Below are positions 45,891-57,359 of a DNA stretch of 64,000 nt, piece after piece. Origin of the DNA: Petunia secreta (taxonomy: Eukaryota; Streptophyta; Magnoliopsida; Solanales; Solanaceae); assembly GCA_029990175.1 (NCBI GenBank), contig JARKIP010000038.1:21521501-21585500 (forward strand). Reading direction: 5' to 3'. Both the position numbers and the translations under genes were made by a program. The notes beneath the pieces are model-generated. The model was not told the origin of the DNA and made no database searches. It saw nothing but the letters and a program-made list of their open reading frames with translations. Numbering within the stretch: position 1 is the first letter of the stretch; every line of letters begins with the position of its first letter.

Positions 45891-48800
45891 CGACACTTTT
45901 TTCCCTTGAAATCAGAGTGAAATGAGTACGATCCTAACGTATTAGACTCTTTTGACCCTGATTTCAAAAGGAAAGGTCAAAATCGAGTAAGGGTCGTTTG
46001 GGAAATTGGAAGAGGCTAAAACCCTAAATCTGCAGGTATTTAAGATCCTTTTTGTTCATTTTTAGGGGGTTGGAAGTTCATATAGAGGCAGCAGCATTGA
46101 AGAAAACCCTAGGATAATATTTTACGTTCAGTTTACAGTTTCAAATTAAATATGAGATAAGTTTCTGATTCTAAAAGGTATAGTGTCACTGCTACTCCTG
46201 TTTTGTGTCGTCGCTTTATTATTCGAGTCATCGACCTTACTCAAGTCGCTTAGTCGAGTCGCGTATCCTTCGGATCCCTCGCCTCACTTCACTGCTCCGC
46301 AAAAGGTAATAATCCTTTTCCCTTGTTATTTTCAGTCTTTGCACCCTTATTCCATTTATGTTCTTGTTAACTTGCTGAAATGCTAGTAATGCTAGCACCT
46401 GTAGGCCTGTCAGGAATGGTTTTGAACTGTTTAAGTTGAAGTTGATTTTTAGGATAAAGCTTGAACCTTTGTTGAAAATATGTTGTTTGTTCTTATTAAG
46501 TCCTGAATCTGAAGTTTGTTTAAGATGTTTAGATTGTTTGAGCTAAAATTCATGCCTTTATGTAAGGATTGAAAATGGTCAACACAAAATGGTTTCCTCA
46601 TAATTTAAATGATAGAACCAGCATAGGAAATATCGGATGGGGTTGTTCTCGCTGAAAGTTTGAGTCTTTGCATATTTTAGAGTATAAAATTGAATATTCT
46701 GCTAGGAAAATAGAAAGTCTCTGTCTTGTTTATAATTTCTTCAAGTCTGTATGTGCTTAAATTAGTTGAAATAAGTGTAGTCTTGCAGTCTGATTTTGAA
46801 AGGGGGTTTGTAAAGTTGTTTGGAGGTTCTGGGAGTGTTTAGTAGTGGATGTCCAGGTGAGGAGTAAAAGGGGCTTGGCTTTCTGTTTATTGAAGTTGTT
46901 TAGAGGGGTGTATAGGTAGTGTAGCTGGTGTTTAGAGTTGATAGTGAGTTGAGGATGCTGCAGGTCAGTTCTGGTTATTTGAAGGTAAAGGAAAAGGGTT
47001 TGTTTTCTCCTGTTGAAAGCTGCAGGTTGTGAGAGGGGTCTATTTCTGTTCATAGAAGGGGTTGTTCCTGATATTTTCATGATGCAGGTAGTCCAGCTCA
47101 GGTATTAGGAGCTGCATAAGGTGTAGAAGTAATCTGTTAGGCTATTTAATGGTTTATGAATGTCAAAGTATTCTTTCTTGGTTACTTTGTTAATTGGAGT
47201 AAGGATTTAATTATATTCTAGACAATAGTTTTGTCGAATCTTGTGTCATAAGATCTGAAATCAAAGATTATATATGAGGGTGCTAAAGGTAAAGTTAGAA
47301 TTCTGGAGTTCTGGTTTGTGTATAGAGGGTGCAGGTTGTTGTATAAGCTATGCAGGGATGGTAGGAGAGGTCTCTTGGTGCAGGTTGTTATTGAAGAGTT
47401 CAGCAGGGAGTTCAGGGAGTTGTTGAGCAGTTCTCTGGTGGTGCTATGTTGTTTTAGGGCCAATTTGGTCTAGGTCTGTGGAGGTAATGTGCAGGTGTCA
47501 TAATGAGGCTTCAGGAGTGTATCTTGGAGGTTGTAGAAGCCAGGGTGATCTGTGATGTATGATGAAGTTTAGCAGGGGATCAGGAGAAGATATTAGGGTT
47601 TTAGAAGTCAAATAGAGTATGGTTTGAAACCTGATTGTATGCAGGTGGTGTATGAGGGTGTGAGGGACCTGGTAGTTTGTCTTGGGAGTTGAAGAGTGAG
47701 TTCAAATAGCAGGTTGGAATTGCAGGTCAGTTTTGAGTTGTTCAGGGAGTCAGGGGTAGTAGGTGATGGTTCAGGATCTAATTAATAGTAGATGTTTAGG
47801 TCTGGAGCTTGCAGGGGTGTCTATGGGGATCTGTGAGGTTGAGTAGGGCATGGCAGGGGTCTTTTAGCTCAAGTTTAGATGTGTGTTTGTGTATAGAGAA
47901 GCAGATGCCAAGATGCTTTGTGTTTAGCTTGTGTTTAGCCTAAGGTTCTGGAAGCTGTCTTTATTATGGTGCGAAGCTAGTGTTATTGAATCCTTTTCTG
48001 ATTTTTTATATTTTCTTATGAAGATTAAGTACCCCTTTGAAATACCTGAGTTCTGTTCTTTAATATCATGCAATGAGCATCTGAATATCTTGTTACAATT
48101 GATGATTCTCCTTTAATCCGTTAAGTAAAATTGGCTACTTGTCTAGTTTATGAAAGTGTCCTGGTAGTTCGTCATGTAGTTTAAACCGTTCACTCCAATG
48201 ATGATGGCTCAAATATGGTATTCTGAATAATCGAGTTAGTGTAACAAGTAAGTATGGCGTAACCTGCATTTGTACCCATTGTCTTAGTCTCCTTTCTCCA
48301 GAATATAATCAAATTACTGCCTTTTAAATCTTTGAGGCTTAGACATAGCTTTCATTTGAAATGCGAGTTTTTTTTTTTTTACTTAAGCAATGAGCTTGTT
48401 TCCATGTTAAGATTACAATGCAAAAGTTAATAACATTCAGATTGTACCAAACTCAAGATCAACTTAGTCCTAACTAAATCTTGATTGAAATTTCTTGAAT
48501 AATTAAGCCTAAGTAAACCAATGTGTGTAGTAATCTTTGCAATGACATAAGTTGTATTCTTGCAATGTTTGCTTTAATTGTGATTGGGCGCTAATTCCTT
48601 ATCTTCTTATTTTTCTTGACATGTAACACCTCTTGGGACGAGTTTGAGTTGCTAAACTCACGAATCGGGACGACATGCATTTGGGAAGTTATTTGATCCG
48701 CTCCACATTTTCGGGACTTGATATCCCCGAAAATGTAAAAGAAAAAGAAAAAAATGAAAACATTGTGAAATACAAGGCTCGTATTGAACTTGCTATCCGG

Positions 48801-50671
48801 GTTCTACCTTCTAAACTCCTTCTCTCATGTCCCCCTTTAGAAAGCATGTTTTAGGATCCCCGTAAACCTGGATTAGGACTTTGCATGACTTTGCTCTCAA
48901 ATTGCTCCAAAGTATCAACTCCCATAAAAACTAAGTAAAATAGTATTTATAAGGTTTACAAAGGCCTCATAATAAGTTAGACCTAAGCCTAGACGAAATA
49001 GAAAGTAAAGGGCGCCCCGCGCCCACGATCGCGCTACAACAACCAGACGACGTCGAAAGTTGAGCGCCTTTGGGGCGCCCCACGTGGAGTACCGCGCCAG
49101 GCACTGGGCGCTATAACTGGCGTGCCACATGCCCCAAGGCGCCAGGCCAAAATCCGCTCTTCCTTGCCCCGCAACTCGCCTCGTGTCGTGCCCTCGTGTG
49201 CTCAATCCAATCCTCAATTAACTTCCAATCATTCCTTGCTCAATCACGCTCCTAAAAGCTGCAAATGCAATGCGTAACAACCTACACACGCACGACATCA
49301 AATTAGTGCAAAACCACATTCATAAACTATAAAATGAGCGAATAACAAGCTCAAACATGCGAAAATATTAAGGAAACATTGGCATAAAATGCCAAACATC
49401 AGCAATGTTTGCTTTAATTATGATTGGGCGCTAATTCCTTATCTTCCTATTTTTCTTGACATGTAACACCTCTTGGGACGAGTTTGAGTTCCTAAACTCA
49501 TGAATCGGGACGACATGCATTTGGGAAGTTATTTGATCCGCTCCACATTTTCGGGACTTGATATCCCCGAAAATGTAAAAGAAAAAGAAAAAATGAAAAC
49601 ATTGTGAAATACAGGGCTCGTATTGAACTTGCTATCCGGGTTCTACCTTCTAAACTCCTTCTCTCATGCCCCCCTTTAGAAAGCATGTTTTAGGATCCCC
49701 GTAAACCTGGATTAGGACTTTGCATGATTAGAAGCCTGGTAGGTTAGTCGCTTTATTTAAAAGTGTTATATTATTTCATGTTTAGGATTGATTATAAATT
49801 GCATATCCCGTTTCTTTGGGACTCGCCAATTAGTTTAAGATAATAGGAATCTTTGATTAACTATCGAGTGCAAAAGAATCAAAATTAAAATCGTATTCAT
49901 TTATTCATTATTTATATTTAAGTTAATTATTTATCCATCTATTATTTATTTACTCATTAATTAAATTATTTAAGTGGTCTTTATTTATAAATAAATAAAT
50001 AAATTTATTTATTCATTTATTTAATTATAATTATTTATTTATTCACTTATTATTTATTTAATAAATTATTATTCATTTTTTTCTCTCTCATTTAATTGAA
50101 TTCGTATAAACATTTATCTATTAAATTAAGTTATTATCTATTCATTATTTATCTATCCGGCCAATTAATTAATGAATTATCATTATTTATCTAATCATTT
50201 ATTTTTTTTACTTAATTTTATTCAGCCTTTATTTATTTAATTAATTAAGCAATCAACCATTACCTCATCATCCATTTAATTAATCTTAAGTTTCGTTGTT
50301 ATTTATCTAAGTATCGGCACAATCAAACCTTATCTTATTATTCATTATCTGTTTGTCTTTATTTAAAATTTATCCTAAATTAATTATAGTAAAATTCGTG
50401 AAAATCGCCGGATTAACCGCTTTTTAGCAGATTTTCGAAAGTGCTCCCGTTAAGGACCTTCTTTCGAATTTAATAGAACCACTTACTCAGAATCTCTGAT
50501 TTTAGTTTAATTTCTTTTAAATAAAGAACAAATTGCACTCATTAGTTAACCTTAGGTTCCTAATAATCCTTAAATTAGGTGGCGACTCCAAAGAAACCCT
50601 TTGGAGTCCCATTTTGTTGAAATACATCCCGATGCATATTTGTTATGCATAGTTTTTGGGAGGGTTCAACA
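45891..50671 (+). repeat. 3' LTR of element B (remainder in normal orientation)
   Basis: Matches 36409-39924 with ~14 differences in the first ~580 bp (about 2.5%). It is longer than the 5' LTR because it holds the duplication and insert at 48557-49729 and keeps ~430 bp the 5' LTR has lost. Confidence 0.88.
48557..49729. repeat. ~330-bp direct duplication flanking a 513-bp GC-rich insert in the 3' LTR of element B
   Basis: 48557-48888 and 49402-49729 are near-identical. The sequence between (48889-49401) is absent from the 5' LTR. Its centre is markedly GC-rich (GGGCGCCCC words near 49010-49140). It resembles a fragment of another LTR retrotransposon but has no clear ends. Confidence 0.8.
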
Positions 50672-50695
50672 AATTGTACCCTGAATATGCATCAA
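50672..50695 (-). pseudogene. pol: 24-bp remnant of element A's RT between elements B and C
   Basis: These 24 bases encode, on the minus strand, the AYSGYNQ part of the RT motif that is otherwise split between 35931 and 59908. They begin with element B's target duplication (AATTG) and end with element C's (ATCAA). Confidence 0.93.
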
Positions 50696-53241
50696 TGACA
50701 CGACCCGAAATCCGGTTAGGCCGTGCGGGCACCCGACATCCTTCCCTAGACCCGTCGGGCGAACCCTTACCAATTAAATTAGGCAAATAAATATAATTCC
50801 ATTCATTAATAAGAACAAGGCTTAAAAAAACACTGACATACTGATACCTCTAAGCTGTACAAAAGAAATTACAGCTGACTACCCAACATACTAGGTTTAG
50901 GGTTATCCAGACCAGACATCTAAGAGTACAAAAGAAGACAGATACCTCCTGAAGGGAGCAAAATGCAACTGAAATAATAACCAATAAACTGGTGGCCATC
51001 CGGAATAATAGCTGGCTCACCCTGACAGCTGAAGTCGTCTTCGCTCCTTCACACCGTGGCGAACTCAATCCTGGAGCGAACCTGCCGAAATGAAATAGAT
51101 AGAAAAAGAAACAAACAACAAACAAGGGTGAGTCAAAAGGACTCAATAAGTGGGGCAGACTAGCCACCTCAAAGAATAGGATAGCTAGCCAGGGAGAAGA
51201 AACAGATAAACCAAATTTCTTTTATTTAAATTATAAAAAGGTAGAGCCAGATAACAACCGAAAACACGTAAGAAACTTATAAACTCAACCAAGGATGCGT
51301 GCCAGAAACATAACAACAAATAAGAAATGCACATATAAGCAGGACAATAGTTATGTACCACAAGTTTACACAATGGTATGAAATAAAATGAAATAAAATG
51401 AAGTGAGATGAAATGAGATGAAATATGATGCGAAGGGTCACATGTGCCCGTAATCCCATCCCGAAGCGGAATACTCCTGCATTCGAGGGGAATCCAATCT
51501 GATAACCAACTGGAGCGGAATACTCCTGCTCCTGGGGCGGAATACTCCTGCACCCGATATAATATAAACCAGAGGCGGAATACTCCTGCACTCTCCTGGG
51601 GCGGAATACTCCTGCACCCGATATAATGTAAAGCTGAGGCGGAATACTCCTGCACTCAATATCTGACATAAGAGCGGAATACTCCTGCTCTTGGGGCGGA
51701 ATCCTCCTACCCTCAATGTGATACAATGGAGCGGAATACTCCTGCTCCTGAGGCGGAATACTCCTGCCCTCAATATGATACAATGGAGCGGAATCCTCCT
51801 GCTCCTGGGGCGGAATACTCCTGCCCTCAATATGATATGCAATGTAATGCATATGAATGCAATGTGATGCAATAACCCTTCACCGGCGCGGGACTCTCAT
51901 CGACAACCGGGAAGTAGATGCCAACTCGCAGCCAGGGTACAATGCTCAAATCCTTAATACAATACCAACAATAGGACATAACATATAATATATAATATAA
52001 ATCCAAAGCTAAGGCGTAATGAGTACGCCTATCGGCAGCTACACACGTAAGAAATACGTGGTAGAAAATCCACGAGGCCAGGTGCCTCCAAAGAAATGGA
52101 TATAAACACTTACCTTGTTACAAAGTTAGTACAGCCACTCAATAACCGCTTTGTCCTTTGGTTTTCTTGCCAAACGATCCCACTGTGTTCAATAACCAGA
52201 AAAATATATCAAATTAGGCTAAAGGCTTCATTCCTCACATCTTAGGGCAATCCAGGTAGGAACCTGATACCCTATTCGCATACGCAATACGCAGGCCACG
52301 CCTATATACAGGGTTTAAAGTCACGTAACCAAACCCCAAATAATTTACATTTATATGTTGCCCATAACTCACTGAGTACGAATATATAATCAATTTCATT
52401 ATCGGGGTCCATTTGACCCTTCAAACTATCAATTTACGTCATTAGGGCGATGTCTAATATTCCTATTTTTACCGTAAAAATATATTCAAACATACGTAAT
52501 AAACTCAAATAATATATTAAGATCATTACCTGAATGTTCTGGGGTGAAAACACTATTTTTCTCCGATCCCTTTTCTCATTTTCTGGCATTTTTTCCATTT
52601 CTCCGCCATTTTGTTTGTCTCTGCTTCTGAAATCGTTTTGTTACTCCTTCTGCTAAGAGATTAGCATATATGCACATATATGCTAATTAACACCGCCTAA
52701 CTTTTTATGTTGTCTTTTTCTCTTTTTTTTTTTGTTTTCTTTTATCTTATTTTCTTTTGTTAACGAAAATTAAAACGGTACCCTACGATATTCAAAATAA
52801 TTCCAACTTTTGCATACGAGTTATACAAAATATATGCAACATACCCACGAAGGCGGATTTCAAATCAGACTCCCGAAACTCAAGATGCGAATTTAAATGA
52901 AAAGAAGTCAAATTATTTAATTTTCGGCATTTTAGCGGAAACTTACCGAACAACATCGAAATTCACTTTCGAAAGTTTACAAAAATCACAAATAATCATA
53001 CGAACCTAACGGCACTTTCGGATTTCGAATCGGAGCTCGTTCGGCAAAAACCGAGCTCGAAAATCTCTTTTTAATATTTATCGGAAATAAAAACTGAAAC
53101 CTTCTTCCGATGCCTACCAAACGAGGCCTGATTTAGCTCAAATTTTACAAACGGGTTCTAATGGACATTACGAATATTTTAAAATTATTGTCACGCCAAT
53201 CGGAGTCCTAACTTCCGAAACGACTGATCGAGGTCGTTTCA
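50696..53241 (-). repeat. 3' LTR of element C
   Basis: TGACACGACC to GGTCGTTTCA, imperfect inverted tips. The minus-strand purine tract GTGGAGGAGAA lies at 53242-53252. ORFs inside, including Ser/Pro/Gln-rich ones, arise from the minisatellite. Confidence 0.95.
51465..51830. repeat. LTR minisatellite: 12 copies of GCGGAATACTCCTGC
   Basis: Irregularly spaced copies separated by short variable linkers (CTCCTGGG, ACCCGATATAAT, CCTCAATATGATACAATG). A few copies have a single change such as GAATCCTCC. The right LTR has the same array at 58129-58494, differing by one base. Confidence 0.93.
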
Positions 53242-53252
53242 TTCTCCTCCAC

Positions 53253-55870
53253 TTAAACTCTCGTTCGTCCTCGAACGAGCCTAAATCTAAAGCAAGATTC
53301 ACGCTGATAACATAAGAACTTGCACGACCTTCATAAACTATCCCACGGACATGATCTCATAATTACAGAATCAGAGTTATGACATGCACATCAAACCCTT
53401 GGATAAAAACATAGCTGGATAATATCATAACGTCATTGTCCAAGTTATTCTGACTAAACCGATCCTTCCTCGATCACGAGAGGAGAATTCTGCATTTTCG
53501 AAGCAAAGATATACGAAACTCTGGATGGACTAACATGATTCAGCCGAGAATCACCTTTTCGATATACCTTTCGATATAGAACAAGTCGATGAAACAAAGA
53601 ATTAGCTTACGCTTGATGTAATAGGGGGAACTTTTGAAGTACCTTGTCAGTATATATTATAGAAGATTTGATGCAAGCTATATTATTTTTACAAACACAT
53701 TAGGCAACATCTCAGTTGATGTTAGTGTTGTTCCGCAAGCTCTTTGTGGGAATGTATTTACTCGCATCCTTCATCTGAACAGGGTCTATATATAAGGATA
53801 AGGATCAGGCAAATACTTCTGGATAGTATGATGCAGACCAGGAATGATCTCCAGACTGAACACCTACTTTAGGGTATCTTCTTTCAATTGAAAATATTAT
53901 GACTTGAAAAAGTAAAAATAAAGGAGACATGTAGTTGGACCATGAGCTGAGACAGAATACCAGCAACAAAGTTGATTACATGAGTACTTACAACGCTAAA
54001 GTAACCTCTCAAGGAGTTGAGGTATAAATGAGATATACGCACCAATGATGGATTGTCGACAAGCTGCAGTAGACCTTTAACTCTAAATTTACATGAAGTA
54101 AAACAGCGTCAGTATGAGAATCCAGTTCTAGTTGGATACAGACAGATAGCCCAAAGAAAACCGAAGTCACCATACAGGGTCACTACTGACGGTGTTCACA
54201 TGTATAAAGATAGACTTTGTGTTCCTGATGTTGCAGATTTAGTTTACGATAAAGGCACATTATTCCAAATACACTGTTCATCCAGGTTCGACTAAGATGT
54301 ACCATAATCTTAAGCAAATTTATTGGTGGGACGGAATGAAATGTGACATAGCAAAATTTGTGGCTCAATGTTCTAATTGCCAGAAAGTTAAAGTGGTGTC
54401 ATCTTTCCAGAAGTTATGCTTTCAGCAAATAGGTACAGATATATGATCAAGTTGCCACCTTATCTCTGTTGCTAATAGATTATTAGTGGGTTTAGCAATG
54501 ATCGACACTCATTGTAGATTTCTGTCGTGGCCTTACTTTGGGTCGTGAGAAAAGTGGTATCAACACCTCAGAGATTTAATATTACCATTCAGTATTTGGA
54601 GGAAGACTCCTCCACTTAAAGCACAAACTCCTGCAGCTATTTAGATAGGAATATTCATCCTCGCACAACCTGCTGGATTAAGAAAGACTTAGCTAGAACA
54701 GAATGCGGCTCCGACCTGAGCTACCAACTACCCTTTTGAGTTTCCAAACAGCTGCAACTCTCAAGTTCACAGCTCCATACCTATGGTACTTCTATATAAA
54801 AATTTCGGCAGAGTTTCCCCTGAAACTGGATGATCCGCAAAACAGAACCAGCTCTATATTATACATGGGAATGGATACCCGGATAAACTGATAACATAAA
54901 CATGTTAAACGGATAACAAGATGAGACAACTGGACCAAAGCAATTATATGCTTCCAAAACAATAATATGCTTACCCGGCCACAATAACACGTACTCTGAT
55001 TCAACACAAGGAACGTCACAAGCGGCTACTAATCGCCCAAGCTCACTAGTGCCGGACGAAGAAGAAATGGAAATGGATCGAGGATAGAAATAATTAGAGC
55101 TTCAGGAAGTTCATCTTCTTATTTACTTGGCTACCAAAGCTAGACTACTTCCGAGTCAGGCGAGCCAAAGAATCACAATTGAAGAGATAGACATTAAATA
55201 AGCTTTATGGAAAAACATCCATACCAATTTAACCTCCCAATAAGAAGGAAACTCTGATAATTTACCAGAATACCCTTTTATAACTAAGACAAGCTTATAG
55301 AATAACATGACTCTACTAGAATCTCGAACCAAGAGGAGACACATAAATCGAGTATTACTTATTGATCACTTTACACCAGAAGAAACAATGACACTTCCTG
55401 ATGGTGATAAATAAGAATCCCATCATCCTACCAGCACTGAGTTCCAAAGAGAGGTAGACTGACTTGACATTATAACAGAAGGTGGCACAACAGGATGCCA
55501 AGCAAACAATAGCGACACTCACTGTCAAATCTCTCATATTTAGATTAGATAAACTAGTAGGGTCTCATAAATGCCAGGAATAAATCGTATCAGAAACTCA
55601 CCCCTCTACCGCAACCAATTCTTAATTACGACAATATCCAAGGAAACCGTCGAAACATGATAAGACACACCATTTCCAGATCGATCGGAAAGATAAATCT
55701 TACTTACAGATAAGGGAAGAAGAAACACACGGGCCTACTACATCGGATGCCTCAGCATCCTGCCAGATTGGCAGTTCATAAAACAACCTTTGCGGCTGAA
55801 CTAAGCCGCTACACTGATAATTACTTCTAGAAGAACAACTACCACTGCGCTCTCGACCTCTACTGGATGG
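53253..55870. other. Interior of element C without recognisable pol
   Basis: Apart from the integrase fragment, no RT, protease or RNase H motif is seen on either strand. Short minus-strand ORFs (54792-55019, 55156-55344, 55355-55537) show no domain. Confidence 0.55.
54053..54440 (+). pseudogene. Integrase fragment inside element C, opposite to the element
   Basis: The plus strand encodes the N-terminal integrase region of a chromovirus-like element: VKQRQYENPVLVGYRQIA, DGVHMYKDRLCVPDVADL, then, after a frame change near 54280, HPGSTKMYHNLKQIYWWDGMK and the zinc-binding C-x2-C in AQCSNCQKVK. Element C itself reads on the minus strand, so this piece is inverted relative to its LTRs, primer site and gag. 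Confidence 0.8.
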
Positions 55871-55899
55871 TGGCATTTCTCTGATTAATTAAAATTTAC

Positions 55900-57340
55900 A
55901 TGAAATTCTTGCGACTGTGCAGGTGCCTGAGGGCAAGAAGAAGGACGATTATCTACTTGCTGGAGTAAGGAAAAACTCCTCAAAGGATAACCAGACTCAT
56001 GACAGTGATAACACCCTTTTCCCTGAAAATGGTAGCTGGAAAGATTGTCGATAGCTATAAAGAGAAAAACTGGGTCTAATCTTGATGAACTACTTGCACA
56101 CTTTGAGAATCACGCTCTACAAGCTGAGATAACCTGGAAGGTGACTTCAAAAAAATAATCAGAACACTTACCTCCAAATGAGGTACCATGGTTGCCCACC
56201 AGGGCCACGAGATTTCTTGCTCTCCCGCTCTAACTTATGGTATGCCTCGAGCCTTCGAGCAATATCAACAACAATATCAAATGAAATCCCGACCTCAATC
56301 TCTCGAGCCATCTGGGATCTCAAGGAAAAAGAAAGGTCATCAATAAATCTTTGAATCTCTCGAAAGGCTCATGAACTAGTCCAAATGCATATTCGGCCAT
56401 TTTATGGAATTCAATCTTATATTCTGAAACACCAACAGGCTAACCGACAGACTACCCTGTCCAATCCACTTGAACTGACAACATTTTTCATCTTGTTAGC
56501 TACTCGAAAGGAACTTTTTCCACGAACCTAGAAGAAAAATCGAACCACGTTAGCTAATAAAAGAGAGGCCCACCAATTCAAGGCTGGACCCCTGAAACTG
56601 GAAAGAAGAATAATCAACACCATATCGCTTGATATAATCAAAAGCCTGAAGGATACGCTGGCATTATTTTATTTTTTTTTAAAAATCACGAGGTTTATCT
56701 GATGCATTGCTTAAGAATATCGGAAGGTTCAACCGCGTAAAATAATGCAACCTCTTTAGGCACTCGGACCGAACTGATACCTCGGCTAGCTAACCAGCCA
56801 GAACAATTAGAGGCACAACACATGCGGCCTCCGAAACATACTTTGTTGCGGCAACATTAAGAACTGGAATAGGAGCTCCCTGAGATCGAACGTCTCCATT
56901 TGCGGCAACCTGATAGGCTGCCTAACGAATAATAGGTTCTAGCGGTATCTGCGTCGCCAAAATTCTCGTAAAATCATCGTAGATAGCCAAGGGAACCACA
57001 AGGCCCTGCTCCCATGCCCATCGCGAGCTCATACAATTGGGACCTCCGTAACTAGATCGTCAGCACAATCAAAATACTCGGGGCTTCGTCAGTGCTAGCC
57101 CAACGCTAGACTGATTCGTCTTGAACTCATACCGTTTGTTGATTTATCGCACAAGGGTTCACAATTACCACGAACGAATTAGCGAAAATACTTTTGCATC
57201 TTAGACCGACGGAAGATCAGAAAAAAAAAAGGAAGTGAAACTTCCTAAATGCCATCATAGCCCCTCGTAGATAAGTACGACGTCTACGTACCCATCAGCG
57301 AGACTCTACTAGACACTGTCTCAGTCTGGATAGACACTAA
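55900..57340 (-). pseudogene. gag: Decayed Gag of element C
   Basis: On the minus strand, pieces in several frames recall chromovirus Gag: AEYAFGLVHEPFERF; REIEVGISFDIVVDIARRLE with AYHKLERESKKSRGP (about 56160-56310); and a zinc knuckle CYHCHESGYPLR (about 55985-56020). Stops and frame changes are frequent throughout. There is no intact start-to-stop frame. Confidence 0.65.
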
Positions 57341-57345
57341 ACTGG

Positions 57346-57358
57346 GCTCTGATACCAA
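57346..57358 (-). other. Primer binding site of element C (initiator tRNA-Met type)
   Basis: GCTCTGATACCA lies two bases left of the right LTR; on the minus strand it reads TGGTATCAGAGC. This fixes the element's orientation. Confidence 0.92.
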
Positions 57359-57359
57359 C

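Larger units (their letters stand above)
35932..50671 (+). mobile_element. Element B: Ogre/Tat-like Ty3/gypsy element with only a Gag, inserted in element A's RT
   Basis: LTRs of ~4 kb (35932-39924; 3' copy ending at 50671) begin TGTTGACACCC and end GGTTCAACA. Flanks are GATTG and AATTG, a 5-bp duplication with one change. A primer site, leader, gag and a long repeat-rich 3' region are present; no protease, RT or integrase is seen. The gag type, very long LTRs, tandem repeats before the 3' LTR and a primer site I associate with tRNA-Arg fit Ogre/Tat elements. Part of the 3' LTR/polypurine region is inverted. It must have relied on enzymes from elsewhere, or lost pol after insertion. Confidence 0.88.

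Noticed and set aside
48915..49255. ORFs in the GC-rich insert of element B's 3' LTR
   Set aside because: No recognisable domain; the openness follows from GC-rich composition.
51465..51830. CRISPR-like array
   Set aside because: Short repeated motif with irregular linkers in a plant LTR; no cas genes, linkers are repeated themselves.
51277..51872. Ser/Pro/Gln-rich repeat proteins on the minus strand (also at 57941-58536)
   Set aside because: All frames across the LTR minisatellite are open by composition; three overlapping frames look equally 'repetitive', so none is a credible protein.
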